Origin: Fen-1308 sp035319125
GTDB taxonomy: Bacteria; Nitrospirota; Thermodesulfovibrionia; Thermodesulfovibrionales; Dissulfurispiraceae
Direction: 5' to 3'
NCBI GenBank assembly: GCA_035319125.1
Contig: DATHDG010000015.1
Coordinates: 121,730 to 185,729, forward strand
DNA length: 64,000 nt
Shown here one piece after another: positions 32,847 to 42,273 of the stretch. The notes under the pieces are model-generated. The model worked only from the letters and a program-made list of their open reading frames with translations. It was not told the origin of the DNA and ran no database searches. A program made the translations under genes and the position numbers. How positions within the stretch are numbered: the first letter of the stretch is position 1; each line of letters opens with the position of its first letter.

Positions 32847-34502
32847 CTACCCGGTCTTTGCCATGCTAAGAGCCTGCCCTATTGCGGGTATGAAATCTTT
32901 TTTCCGTGATAGCACTCTTGGCAGTATGCAGGTGCCGTCTTTAACTTGGACGTCAAATGCTTTTTCCACGACCCAAGTCTCACCTTTGACCAATACGCGT
33001 TCCTGCTGAGAGGTCAGCGGGTTTGTCACAAGCAAAGCGGTAAGATCATAGGCGTTTGCAACTCGTATGCGTTCAAGTTCATCGAGCAGCTCTGCTTCTC
33101 TTAGATCGATTTGTTCGCAGTCCAGCACCATCATCTGACTAATTCCAAGCTTCTTACCGCCCAGCAGAAATTCTTTAAAGTCTGCATTTATGAGTTCTGA
33201 AGCATCCTTTCCTTCTATGTTGATGCTTGCATGCAGAAGTTCTTTTCCATATTTTCTGATGGAAACGCCTGCTATTTCAGACAAGAGTTGAGCCATCAGG
33301 CGGTCCTTTTCAGTTGTCGTTGACAAAGTCAGGATCAATGTATCAGACAGTATGCCTGATAGGAGAAGTCCGGCGATTTCAGCCGGTATCCGCACTTGGT
33401 GCAGAAACATGATGCTGGCAACTACAGTGCAGGTGCTGCCGACTGGGTCGTTGTATACGAAAATAGGTGCTACAGTTGAAATATCGCCAACTCTATGATG
33501 GTCTATTATCTCGAGTATCTCAGCTTCTTCTATGCCATCTACTGCCTGGGATATCTCATTATGGTCAACCAGTATAGCCCTCTTTCGCACGGGATCAAGC
33601 AGATCGGTCCGGGTAATAAACCCTATAACTCTGTTTTCGCTGTCCACGGCGATAGCAGAGCGATAATCCGATTCACGTATCTTTTGACGCAGAATTGATA
33701 ATGGAGTCAAAAGCCCAACTGTAGGGCAATTCGCGCTCATTATGGATGAGACGGGTTCTGACATGGTCAATAGTTGAAGTGTGCCGAAAGCAGAATGCGG
33801 TGATGAAAGAATCAGGATTCCCGCCTCCGAAGCTGCTGAGACAACGTCCTTGTCTACCGGCAGTCCATCGGTTATGATCAGAGCTGAGCAGTGAGCATGT
33901 ATCAGTTCAAGCTGTATGTCATGCTGATCGCCGACAACGACTGCTGCTCCGGAGGATACCCTGTTAAGCAAGGTTCCTTTTTGCATTGCAGCAACTATGA
34001 CTTTGCCTGACAGAATGCTGACATTCTTACTGTTACTTATTACCCTGCAGTCAAGTGTCTTGATGAGAATATCCAGCTCGATCGGCGCCTTTGAAAGATC
34101 TGAGAATCCCACGCTGTCAACATAGTGCTGGGCTATATCGCGCAGACCGACTATTCCGGCCAGTCTTTCATCATCATCGACAACAGGTACGGATCTGACC
34201 CCGGTCTTTTTCATCAGGTCGGCCAGAGCGTGAACAGAGCTTCTGGTATGAATGCAGACAGGCTTTTTCATATTGAGATCGCTGACCGCAGGCGCAAGGC
34301 TCTCTATCTCATTTGGAACCGGAACTGAGAATCTGTTAAGGATAAATCTTGTCTCTTCGTTAAGTTTTCCCGCCCTGCCCGGTGTAAAAAGAAACCTCTT
34401 GTCAGTAAGGTTCTTGAAATGTGAATATGCAATGGCTGAACAGGTTGAATCTGTGTCGGGATTCTTATGTCCAATAACGTAAACTATTTTTAGTTGTTCC
34501 AT
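32847..34502 (-). CDS. Manganese-dependent inorganic pyrophosphatase with CBS and DRTGG domains
   Basis: This 551-residue family II pyrophosphatase hydrolyses PPi. The DHH catalytic domain is split: the N-terminal motif is VIGHKNPDTDS, and LVDHNE and IIDHHRVGDIST come after the regulatory insert. The insert holds a CBS motif, a DRTGG domain and a second CBS motif (about residues 75-300). A DHHA2 domain ends the protein. CBS-PPases are inhibited or activated by adenine nucleotides, and the DRTGG form binds diadenosine polyphosphates. The ATG at 34502 (MEQLKIVYVIGHK) fits the family N-terminus and has AAGGA ten bases upstream. It could pull the Acs reaction forward by removing PPi. Confidence 0.92.
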   Translation of the reverse strand: MEQLKIVYVIGHKNPDTDSTCSAIAYSHFKNLTDKRFLFTPGRAGKLNEETRFILNRFSVPVPNEIESLAPAVSDLNMKKPVCIHTRSSVHALADLMKKTGVRSVPVVDDDERLAGIVGLRDIAQHYVDSVGFSDLSKAPIELDILIKTLDCRVISNSKNVSILSGKVIVAAMQKGTLLNRVSSGAAVVVGDQHDIQLELIHAHCSALIITDGLPVDKDVVSAASEAGILILSSPHSAFGTLQLLTMSEPVSSIMSANCPTVGLLTPLSILRQKIRESDYRSAIAVDSENRVIGFITRTDLLDPVRKRAILVDHNEISQAVDGIEEAEILEIIDHHRVGDISTVAPIFVYNDPVGSTCTVVASIMFLHQVRIPAEIAGLLLSGILSDTLILTLSTTTEKDRLMAQLLSEIAGVSIRKYGKELLHASINIEGKDASELINADFKEFLLGGKKLGISQMMVLDCEQIDLREAELLDELERIRVANAYDLTALLVTNPLTSQQERVLVKGETWVVEKAFDVQVKDGTCILPRVLSRKKDFIPAIGQALSMAKTG

Positions 34503-34657
34503 GCAGCTCATGTCCTTTCCGTATAATAGAGTTTTAATGTACTCAATAATACGGTATGCGTCAAGCTGCAAATTAATATAGTATTTGAAGCTGATCTTTC
34601 GTATGTTAAACTGAACACTGACAATAAACGATACAGCAATAATTAAGGAGCCAGATT

Positions 34658-36046
34658 ATGCTATTTCAGCAGTTTTATCTTGAGAGTCTCGGGCATGCAT
34701 CGTATTTTATTGGATCAGAACACTCCGGAGAAGCTTTGCTGGTGGATGCCAGAAGAGATGTTGATATCTATTTTGATGAGGCGCGAAAGCAGGGGATGCG
34801 CATAAGGTATGCAGTGGACACACATCAACACAACGATTATGTGTCCGGTATTTGCGAGCTTGCGTCCCGCAGCGGAGCAGAAACCTTGGCTGGAGCGGAT
34901 GCAAAACTCGGATACCCGGCAAGGAGGCTTGCTGACGGCGAGAAAATAACGATGGGAGAGGTGGTTGTCGAAGCGATACATACCCCTGGCCATACCCCGG
35001 AACATATGTCTTTACTGCTGACGGATTTATCGCGTGGAGATGTTCCGGTAATGCTGCTGTCTGGAGGGTTGCTGCTGGTTGGAGATGTGGCACGGCCGGA
35101 TCTATATGGCGGCGCTGAAAGGACTGTTGCTAATGCTCGCGACCTTTTTCATTCTCTCCATGACAAGATCATGAGATTGCCTGACTATGTTGAGGTCTGT
35201 CCTACACACGTGGCTGGATCGCTTTGCGGAGGGAACATCAGCAGTCGGCTCACGACTACCATCGGATATGAACGTGAGCTGAATGCGTGGCTGCAGTACA
35301 AAGATATAGATGAATTTGTGGCGGCATGTGTGAGAAGAGAGAATCTTCCATCGGTTCCGCCATACTGGAATCATATGAGAAAGATAAATCAGGATGGCCC
35401 TCGGCTTTTGGGCGCTCTTGCCGAACCGCCTGCGCTGGGTGTTGATGAGTTCGACCGTCTTCGAAATGGAGGAATGCATATTCTTGATTGCCGGTCTCCT
35501 GAGGCATTCGCTGCTCATATTCCTGGAGCTTTTCATGCTGGATGGGGCTCAAGCTTTACGACATGGGCAGGCACGGTTTTACCGTTTGGAACGCCCTATA
35601 TGCTAGTGCTTCAGCGCGCACAGGATCTGTGGGATGTATGCAGGTCTCTCTTAAGGATTGGATATGGGCTGCCCAATGGATGGCTATCGGGTGGTATGCA
35701 TGAGTGGCGGTCCGCTGGAAAGGACATAGAGATAATACCCCAATGGTCAGTAAAAAATCTGAATGATGAGATTAAGCGTCAGGAAGATTTGTTTGTTCTG
35801 GATGTGCGTCAACCCAGAGAATGGGCGGCCGGCCACATTGAATCCGCAGTTCATGTTTCGGGAGCAGAAGTATCCGACAGGATAAATGAAATACCACGCG
35901 ATCGACCAGTTGCTGTTATATGCGGCAGTGGATACAGATCGTCTGCTATTACAAGTATTTTAAAAAACAAGGGATATGAGCAGGTTCATAACGTCCTGGG
36001 CGGAATGAGCGCCTGGAAGAAATCCGGATTCAGTACAATAAGATGA
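34658..36046 (+). CDS. Metallo-beta-lactamase-fold / rhodanese protein (persulfide-dioxygenase-like)
   Basis: This 462-residue protein has an MBL-fold hydrolase domain (1-230; THQHNDYVSG, IHTPGHTPEHMS, VGDVARPDL) and two rhodanese domains (about 255-350 and 365-462). The second has an active-site Cys in VICGSGYRSSA, and the first lacks one. This layout is common in proteins that oxidise or transfer sulfane sulfur, such as persulfide dioxygenases. A glyoxalase II-like thioesterase is the alternative. It acts in the cytoplasm; no signal peptide is seen. The AAGGAG ribosome site is good. It appears to be monocistronic. Confidence 0.87.
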   Translation: MLFQQFYLESLGHASYFIGSEHSGEALLVDARRDVDIYFDEARKQGMRIRYAVDTHQHNDYVSGICELASRSGAETLAGADAKLGYPARRLADGEKITMGEVVVEAIHTPGHTPEHMSLLLTDLSRGDVPVMLLSGGLLLVGDVARPDLYGGAERTVANARDLFHSLHDKIMRLPDYVEVCPTHVAGSLCGGNISSRLTTTIGYERELNAWLQYKDIDEFVAACVRRENLPSVPPYWNHMRKINQDGPRLLGALAEPPALGVDEFDRLRNGGMHILDCRSPEAFAAHIPGAFHAGWGSSFTTWAGTVLPFGTPYMLVLQRAQDLWDVCRSLLRIGYGLPNGWLSGGMHEWRSAGKDIEIIPQWSVKNLNDEIKRQEDLFVLDVRQPREWAAGHIESAVHVSGAEVSDRINEIPRDRPVAVICGSGYRSSAITSILKNKGYEQVHNVLGGMSAWKKSGFSTIR

Positions 36047-36292
36047 CATAAAGCATACAGTAAGCCTGCTAATGCCGGAGGCGTTTACAGAGTAACTTGT
36101 TGCAATGCTAACGTGCCCGAAAAAATCAGTACGAATGACAATTGAGCAGTTATTATTACTTTGGCCATGCAGACTATGAACAAAGTTGAGAAGATAGCGA
36201 TAATCAGGGAACAGAAGATGGATATTTAATACAGCGTGAAGGTCGCGAATCTAAGATAGAAATTCAATGACCATGTGATGAGGTGCTCTAGA

Positions 36293-38644
36293 ATGGATTT
36301 ATTTCCAATATGCCTCAAAAGTCATTTGAGCGACAGACAGAGCATTAAACTAATGATTTTCATCAGGGTACTGTTGGTGACTCTCGTCATGGCACTTATG
36401 CCGAGTTGTTCCATGCTTTCGATTACTTTAATATCCCCTCCCACGCCAATGCCAACCCACAAATTTCTTGCAGGTGCATCCAGTGTTGATATAACGCCGC
36501 CACCGGGCTATCCGATGGGAGGCCATTCAATGGCCGGCAAAATTGGTCGCGGATATTGGCTGCGGCTTAATGCACGGTCAATATTTATTGAGGATCCAAA
36601 TGGCACGCGAATGGCCCTTGTTTCAACGGATCTATGGGCCATGCCGGCCGGACTGGCTGATAGAGTTGCGGAAATAGTTTCAAAGGGACGGCCGGAATGT
36701 GTAATAAGCCGGTCGGGTCTTATAATCGCAGCAACGCACACTCATCAAAGTCCTGCTAATTTTTCGACAGCACCGGCCTATAACGCTTTTGCGGCCCCTC
36801 TTCCGGGATTTGATCCTGATTTGTTTGAATTTCTTGCGAAACGCATTGCACTGTCCATAGATAAGGCATGTCAAAATCGCCAAGAGGCTGAAGTGTATTT
36901 TAATCAAATTTCAACAACAGTAGATGTCCCATTTGCTCGAAACCGCAGCTTTGAAGCGTTCAGGGCAGACCCGGAGTCAGAAGATATTCTTTTGGCGAAT
37001 AAAGAACTTCCAGTAGGAGCGGTCACGACCGAATATCCATTCCCTGACAGCTATCGCGCAGTAGACCCTACAATCCGGATATTACGCATAAAGCAAAAGG
37101 ACAAGCCTTACGATGACATAGCAATAGCGGCATTCCTGGCTGTTCACAATACGTCAATGACCCATGAGGCAAAAGTTTATAGTAGTGATCTTTTCGGGGC
37201 GGCCTCCCTGTATCTTGAAAATAATCCGGCTGTCAACGGCGCCCAGAAAAAGCTCGTTGTTGCGATTTTCAACGGGGCCGAGGGCGATATTTCACCAGCA
37301 TGGGAAGCTCAGGACCGTCGCGATACCCTCCGTCTGGGCAAAAAACTAGCTGAAAGAATAATGGTTGCACCTCTTGGTAAGAAGCTCGAAGGTTCGCTCA
37401 ATTATCGTTTTGAGTCATTTTCGATTGTTAACAAATGTTTTCCTTGCGACACAGGTCAGTGGGGTGATTCTTTTGCTTGTCCCGAAACTCATGTGTTATG
37501 TACAGCCGAATCCCCGATGACAGGGGTTGGAGCACTTGGCGGTGCTGAAGATGGCAGAACATTCTTCTATTATTTGGGTTGTCGTGAAGGGTTGAGAGAT
37601 TATTCAATTAACACGCCGCACGGCAATAAAAGGCCGATGCTCAATTGCCTCGGTCCAGCGGTCAAAACGATTTTAAACTCTGTTAGCGGACACGAATCTC
37701 CTGACTATAGCAATCCCGGCTCATCAAATGAAGCTTGGCTAACCGGGATTATTGCTGATTTTGATAAATTGCCTGATACCATACCGCTTGGGATTTATTC
37801 CATAGGTAAGGTAACTATCGCTACACTGCCTGGAGAATTTACGATGGTAATGGGCAAACGAATATCTGACGATATTAAACGATGTCAACAGGAACAAATG
37901 TCTACTGCCCAGCACATCCATCAAGATGAGAAAAGCAGTGGAGATTATAGCATTGTGCTCATCGGTCTCGCCAATGAATATCTATCCTATTTTACAACGC
38001 CGCAAGAATATCAGATGCAGGCCTATGAAGGCGCTTCGACGCTCTATGGTGTTGGATCGGGGGAACTGGTAAGGTTTCACCTGGCAGAACTTTCGAAAAA
38101 ACTGGGCGAGAAACCCAGAATTCCGGAACAGAGAGTTGATCATAAATATCATCCTGGTCGCGCAAAGCACTTTGGAGTAGACAGTATTAAGAATGAAGTT
38201 AATTTGTCAGATTCGGGATTTACCTCAGTCTTGCTTGACACACAAAATGGAATCACAGATTTTACAAGAATACCGGCATTTTGCTGGCCTGATAGTAAAA
38301 TAGCGCTATCATCGGTCAACGATATTAGTTTTCAGGTAACCCCTAAAGTCAGGATTGTCACAAAAAACGCGATCGGGGAAAAATTGGCGACTCTTACAAT
38401 CTCCGGGGCGATAGAAGATGATAATGGTTTGGATTTTGTCAGTATGATTGTTTCACACAATGGCGATAAAACTCGTTGGTGTACCTTTTGGCTTGTGCCC
38501 GATGCCTTCAAACGAGATAGTACAGATTTCTATTTTGTTGTAGATAGCACAAGCGGTCTACAGATCGAATCAGCTAGGTGTTACTTTGATGCATTGGGAA
38601 GGATCAATCCGGAATGTAGGTTTAGCCCGGGAAGCAATAAATGA
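36293..38644 (+). CDS. Neutral/alkaline ceramidase-family lipoprotein
   Basis: This 783-residue exported protein has a hydrophobic signal (about 18-37) ending in a lipobox-like MPSC, so it is probably a lipoprotein. The neutral ceramidase domain is recognisable by VDITPPPGYPMGGHSM, the Zn-ligand motif THTHQSP, AVHNTSMTHE and the nucleophile block FNGAEGDISPAWE (Ser in GDISP). Ceramidases cleave the amide of ceramides; bacterial relatives may act on other N-acyl lipids. ATG 36293 is chosen because GAGGTG lies 7 bases upstream, rather than the GTG at 36275. The next gene, 36 bases downstream, also encodes an exported hydrolase. Confidence 0.85.
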   Translation: MDLFPICLKSHLSDRQSIKLMIFIRVLLVTLVMALMPSCSMLSITLISPPTPMPTHKFLAGASSVDITPPPGYPMGGHSMAGKIGRGYWLRLNARSIFIEDPNGTRMALVSTDLWAMPAGLADRVAEIVSKGRPECVISRSGLIIAATHTHQSPANFSTAPAYNAFAAPLPGFDPDLFEFLAKRIALSIDKACQNRQEAEVYFNQISTTVDVPFARNRSFEAFRADPESEDILLANKELPVGAVTTEYPFPDSYRAVDPTIRILRIKQKDKPYDDIAIAAFLAVHNTSMTHEAKVYSSDLFGAASLYLENNPAVNGAQKKLVVAIFNGAEGDISPAWEAQDRRDTLRLGKKLAERIMVAPLGKKLEGSLNYRFESFSIVNKCFPCDTGQWGDSFACPETHVLCTAESPMTGVGALGGAEDGRTFFYYLGCREGLRDYSINTPHGNKRPMLNCLGPAVKTILNSVSGHESPDYSNPGSSNEAWLTGIIADFDKLPDTIPLGIYSIGKVTIATLPGEFTMVMGKRISDDIKRCQQEQMSTAQHIHQDEKSSGDYSIVLIGLANEYLSYFTTPQEYQMQAYEGASTLYGVGSGELVRFHLAELSKKLGEKPRIPEQRVDHKYHPGRAKHFGVDSIKNEVNLSDSGFTSVLLDTQNGITDFTRIPAFCWPDSKIALSSVNDISFQVTPKVRIVTKNAIGEKLATLTISGAIEDDNGLDFVSMIVSHNGDKTRWCTFWLVPDAFKRDSTDFYFVVDSTSGLQIESARCYFDALGRINPECRFSPGSNK

Positions 38645-38679
38645 TGGGATCAGTCTAAATTTGAAGGAGGTTATCTTTT

Positions 38680-39945
38680 ATGAACATCGATAGAAGAAAC
38701 TTCATCAAGACGGCCATAGCAAGCTTGCTGACAATTAATACAACGAGCGTTTTTGCTGATATCTCGGGCAAAGCAGAGACTATCTCTCGCGGAGAGCCTG
38801 CAAAAGAAAGAAAAAAAGTATTCATCAGCGATATTCATATGAGCGAGAAGAGAAGTCTTGATAAAACGGGACATCGATACGACTGGTTTAGGAAAGATGA
38901 CTCTGACCATTTAGCTGCGCTATTAATGTATCTCTCACAAGATGACACGGTAGAGGAAGTGATTCTTTTGGGGGACATCATGGATACATGGGTATATCCC
39001 ATAGATGAACCGCCTCCCAGTTATAAGAATATTTTGCTGAGCAATATGAACATTGTTGAGGGTTTAAAGGCGATCAAGGCAAAGAAGGAAGTGATCTATA
39101 TACGGGGCAACCACGACATGGATGTCAAAGCAGATGATCTGATTATAGATAAGACTTCACTTATAACGCGGATGCAGGATGTTTATTGTAGCGATAATAT
39201 TCATGCCGAACACGGTCATCATTATGATATGTTCAATTACTGTGATCAATGCAAGTATCCAGTACCGTTTGGATATTTTGTGGCTCGCCTCGCAACTACG
39301 ATTGCAGCCAGGGGCAATGAAGATTACAGTGTTTTGGATTTCAGGGACACATTTGTTGATAACTTATGGAAAGCGGTAATTCATAGGCAGGGGTTGACTC
39401 CAAGAGCATTTTCCAGGGAACGTGTAAGAGCGATAATTACGACATTAATAGACGAGATAAAGAAGGCAGATAGCACAAGGGATGTTGACAAAGAAAATAT
39501 TACCCTGCCAAAACAAATCTTTGGTAAAGAGAGCATGCCCATTGGCGACATTATCGATATGTACGCGGATTATTTTGTGGGCAAGCCATTGAATGTTCTT
39601 GAGCACTCCATCATTACTGAGTTAACTGGCCACCTCGACTATGCGGCCAATGATATCGCACTTCATGCATCGTTGAAGAAGAAAAGGGTTGTCATTTTTG
39701 GACATACCCACAATAAGGAGATTAAAGAATTATATAAAGTTGCAACGGCTAAAGTATCTCCTTACTCTCCGATTGATGAAAGTGATCCCTGCTATGGAAT
39801 ATACGGCAATTGCGGTTCCTGGTGTGAAACCAGACGGAACAAACCGCTTACATATATTGAGACTGTTGCTGCTGAAAATAGTAATGAAGTTAAAGTCCGC
39901 CTGAAGCATTGGGATATATTTAACGAATCTGTCATGAAATTATAA
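38680..39945 (+). CDS. Exported calcineurin-like metallophosphoesterase
   Basis: This 421-residue protein begins MNIDRRNFIKTAIASLL, a Tat-type twin-arginine signal, so the folded metalloenzyme is probably exported. The phosphoesterase motifs are complete and in order: SDIHMSE, GDIMDTW, RGNHDMD, EHGHHYD and FGHTHNKE, which hold a di-metal centre. It loosely resembles the UDP-diacylglucosamine hydrolase (LpxH) group, but the location argues for an external phosphoester substrate. The ribosome site AAGGAGG is strong. It probably shares a transcript with the ceramidase-like gene. Confidence 0.85.
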   Translation: MNIDRRNFIKTAIASLLTINTTSVFADISGKAETISRGEPAKERKKVFISDIHMSEKRSLDKTGHRYDWFRKDDSDHLAALLMYLSQDDTVEEVILLGDIMDTWVYPIDEPPPSYKNILLSNMNIVEGLKAIKAKKEVIYIRGNHDMDVKADDLIIDKTSLITRMQDVYCSDNIHAEHGHHYDMFNYCDQCKYPVPFGYFVARLATTIAARGNEDYSVLDFRDTFVDNLWKAVIHRQGLTPRAFSRERVRAIITTLIDEIKKADSTRDVDKENITLPKQIFGKESMPIGDIIDMYADYFVGKPLNVLEHSIITELTGHLDYAANDIALHASLKKKRVVIFGHTHNKEIKELYKVATAKVSPYSPIDESDPCYGIYGNCGSWCETRRNKPLTYIETVAAENSNEVKVRLKHWDIFNESVMKL

Positions 39946-40068
39946 TCACATTTTGCAAATGACGAAAATGATATTTGTTTATACATCGTGGCAGAGTATT
40001 ATTCGATACTTATGCATTCCATGAGGGGACATCTCAATTGCATGATAATCAGATCATGGTGATGATGG

Positions 40069-41172
40069 ATGAATAATGGTTATGCGATGAGGCTTGTTCT
40101 AGTTGGTAGTGTGACTCTAATGTTGTTGGTCATGGGCTGTGTATGTAATCCTATAGTTCCTTATAACCTTGAAACACCCCCATCAATTTTGATTCCTGCC
40201 AATCTGGCAGCGGTGAAGGACGAAAGAAGTCGTTTCAGGGAGATATATTGCGCTATTCAGGCGGATCACGGGAGGTCTCTTCCGGAGGACAAACCGTGTG
40301 ATGAGGTAATTTTACGTTTGGGTAATGAATCATCTCCGACCGGAAAGACTGTGCGAGTCGGACCTTCTGCCGGATTACGCAATATGAGAATCGTAGTCGT
40401 TCCGGGCATATTCAGCGAATGCGTTGCAGGTTCTGTGCGTACATATTCAGACGCGATTGATCACCTCAAGAAAATAGGGTATAAAATTGACTTGCTCCAA
40501 GTTGCAGGCAGGTCGGGCAGTAGTCAAAACGCAAAGCAAATAAGAGATTTTATAGTCAGTAAAGTGCAGTTGGAAGAGCGGTTGATTCTTGTCGGATATT
40601 CAAAGGGAGTTCCTGATATTTTGGAGGCGGTAGTTGACTATGCCGACTTGCAGGACAGGGTTGTTGCGATTGTCAGCATTGCCGGCGTTGTAAGTGGGAC
40701 GCCCGTTGTTGAGGCTATTGCCGAGAATTATCAAAAGTTGATTGAGGAGATCCATGCTACAGACTGCCCGCCTCATGATAAAGGCGCCCTGGATAGTCTG
40801 AAACCATCTAGACGTATGAAGTGGCTGGCTGAGAATATATTGCCTCAAAAAATTAAATATTTTTCTCTTGTTGCCTTGGGGATGCCAAATGAAATATCTG
40901 CTATATTGATTCCCAGCTATAGGTTGCTATCTCGCGTCGATCCCAGAAATGACAGTCAAGTCATTTTTTATAATGCGATAATACCTGGGAGTGTTTTGAT
41001 GGGTTATGTTAAGGCGGATCACTGGGCGATTGCGATGCCTTTTTCGCGGGAAACACCTTTGCTTGCTTCAACTCTGATAAATTATAATTCTTTCCCGCGC
41101 GAGATTCTTTTGGAATCTGTCCTGAAATTTGTTGAAGAAAGCCTTGAAGTAGATCTAGCAGCGAGTCATTGA
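40069..41172 (+). CDS. Lipoprotein with alpha/beta-hydrolase fold
   Basis: This 367-residue protein has a signal peptide with lipobox LVMGC (Cys about residue 24). The hydrolase nucleophile elbow is GYSKG within LILVGYSKGVPDILEAV, and a possible catalytic His lies in KADHWAIAMP. It looks like an esterase or lipase of uncertain substrate. It follows the metallophosphoesterase by about 120 bases on the same strand. Together with the ceramidase-like protein this would give three exported hydrolases in a row. ATG at 40087 is an alternative start that shortens the n-region. Confidence 0.7.
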   Translation: MNNGYAMRLVLVGSVTLMLLVMGCVCNPIVPYNLETPPSILIPANLAAVKDERSRFREIYCAIQADHGRSLPEDKPCDEVILRLGNESSPTGKTVRVGPSAGLRNMRIVVVPGIFSECVAGSVRTYSDAIDHLKKIGYKIDLLQVAGRSGSSQNAKQIRDFIVSKVQLEERLILVGYSKGVPDILEAVVDYADLQDRVVAIVSIAGVVSGTPVVEAIAENYQKLIEEIHATDCPPHDKGALDSLKPSRRMKWLAENILPQKIKYFSLVALGMPNEISAILIPSYRLLSRVDPRNDSQVIFYNAIIPGSVLMGYVKADHWAIAMPFSRETPLLASTLINYNSFPREILLESVLKFVEESLEVDLAASH

Positions 41173-41538
41173 TGTCTATTGTCCGAAATCCATCAGTTCA
41201 AAGATGAAAATCACGGATCCGTACCAGCAGTGTTGCAAATCCTGTGGCACAACCAAAAATAGCAGCATGTTTATTGCTTAATCAGCATCTTTATGATATA
41301 TTCAACAATTATGAATGATACTCTTCCTGAGAAATCTCGAGCAGGCACCGAATATGGTACGAACTACCGCTATTTTGCAACCAATTATTGTTTCCCGGGA
41401 GCTGTTGGCACATACACCTTCTCTGCAAGATCGACTAATAATCGAAGCGCTGAAAAACAATTGGTAGTTCATGTTTTTTCGTAGAAACCAATCACAGTGC
41501 AATCAGATGATTGCCTATCTAGAAACAGGAGGAAAGTG
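41173..41538. other. Gap of about 365 bases before the BON gene
   Basis: A 63-codon frame exists at 41293-41484 but has no ribosome site and no recognisable family. I see no clear promoter, terminator or repeat in this interval. Confidence 0.5.
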
Positions 41539-41853
41539 ATGAAGAAAGTTATTATGCTGGCGATATGCATGATTTTTGGATTAGTATTACTATCGGGCTG
41601 CGCTACAACGACCGGCAAAACGGCTGGCGAAAACATCGATGATGCAGCTATCCATGCGAGGGTCAGCAAGATAATAGTACAGGACCCCGAAGCACACTTT
41701 TTAAAGATTGATGTTTCTGTTACAAAGGGAGATGTTGTGCTTACGGGTATTGTGAAGAACAAAGAAACGGAAACACGGCTGGTAGATAAAATCAAGGGAG
41801 TCAGTGGAGTCACATCAGTTAAAAGCCTCTTAACGATAACCGGTAATAAGTAA
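41539..41853 (+). CDS. BON-domain lipoprotein
   Basis: This 104-residue exported protein starts at ATG 41539 behind a strong AGGAGGAAAGTG site; an upstream in-frame ATG would hide the signal peptide. The signal ends in lipobox LLSGC. The rest is one BON domain (about 35-104; DDAAIHARVSKIIVQDPE..., VTKGDVVLTGIVKNKETETRLVDKIKGV), a phospholipid- or envelope-associated fold found in OsmY and related stress proteins. It stands alone, with a very good terminator just after it. Confidence 0.88.
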   Translation: MKKVIMLAICMIFGLVLLSGCATTTGKTAGENIDDAAIHARVSKIIVQDPEAHFLKIDVSVTKGDVVLTGIVKNKETETRLVDKIKGVSGVTSVKSLLTITGNK

Positions 41854-41888
41854 TAGATTGAGGAGTTGTCTTTAAGATTTAAGTATCG

Positions 41889-41922
41889 ATAACGGAGGGT
41901 AGTATCCCTCCGTTATTTCTTT
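41889..41922 (+). terminator. Rho-independent terminator of the BON gene
   Basis: ATAACGGAGGG and CCCTCCGTTAT form a perfect 11-bp stem around a 6-base loop, followed by TTTCTTT. Confidence 0.88.
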
Positions 41923-42112
41923 AAGGCAAATGAGTATTGCGGAAAAAAGCTTAGCGTCGTGAATCGGAATTGCAATGGCGTTAATTGATATTTGTCAAAG
42001 CTACCAGGTACTGAAGCGTTTCTATCGGAAGTAAATATGTTGACTGATATTGTCTGAATCATAAAAAATAAAAACTCAATTGTGTGTAGATAATAAATAG
42101 AAAGAAGGGAAA

Positions 42113-42197
42113 TGGTGCCGAAGGCGGGACTCGAACCCGCATAGGTTTCCCCACACGCCCCTCAAACGTGCGTGTCTACCAGTTCCACCACTTCGGC
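42113..42197 (-). tRNA. tRNA-Leu (anticodon GAG)
   Basis: The minus strand folds as a class II tRNA with acceptor stem GCCGAAG/CTTCGGC, D arm with TGGTAGAC, anticodon stem CACGT/GCGTG around loop TTGAGGG, a variable arm, the T arm GCGGGTTCGAGTCCCGC and an encoded CCA end. The anticodon is GAG, which reads CUC and CUU. The long variable arm and D-loop sequence agree with leucine. It lies downstream of comF on the same strand. No integrase or duplicated 3' end is seen next to it. Confidence 0.95.
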
Positions 42198-42273
42198 ATG
42201 AATTAGCAGATATCAATAATACCAATAATCGCAAGAGGTTTTCAAGTCGAGCGCAAAGTTGGTACCGGCTGAT

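Noticed and set aside
41293..41484. 63-codon plus-strand frame before the BON gene
   Set aside because: It has no ribosome site and no recognisable motif; a frame this short arises by chance.
42113..42197. tRNA-Leu as an integration site for a mobile element
   Set aside because: No integrase, no direct repeat of the tRNA 3' end and no island-like composition next to it.
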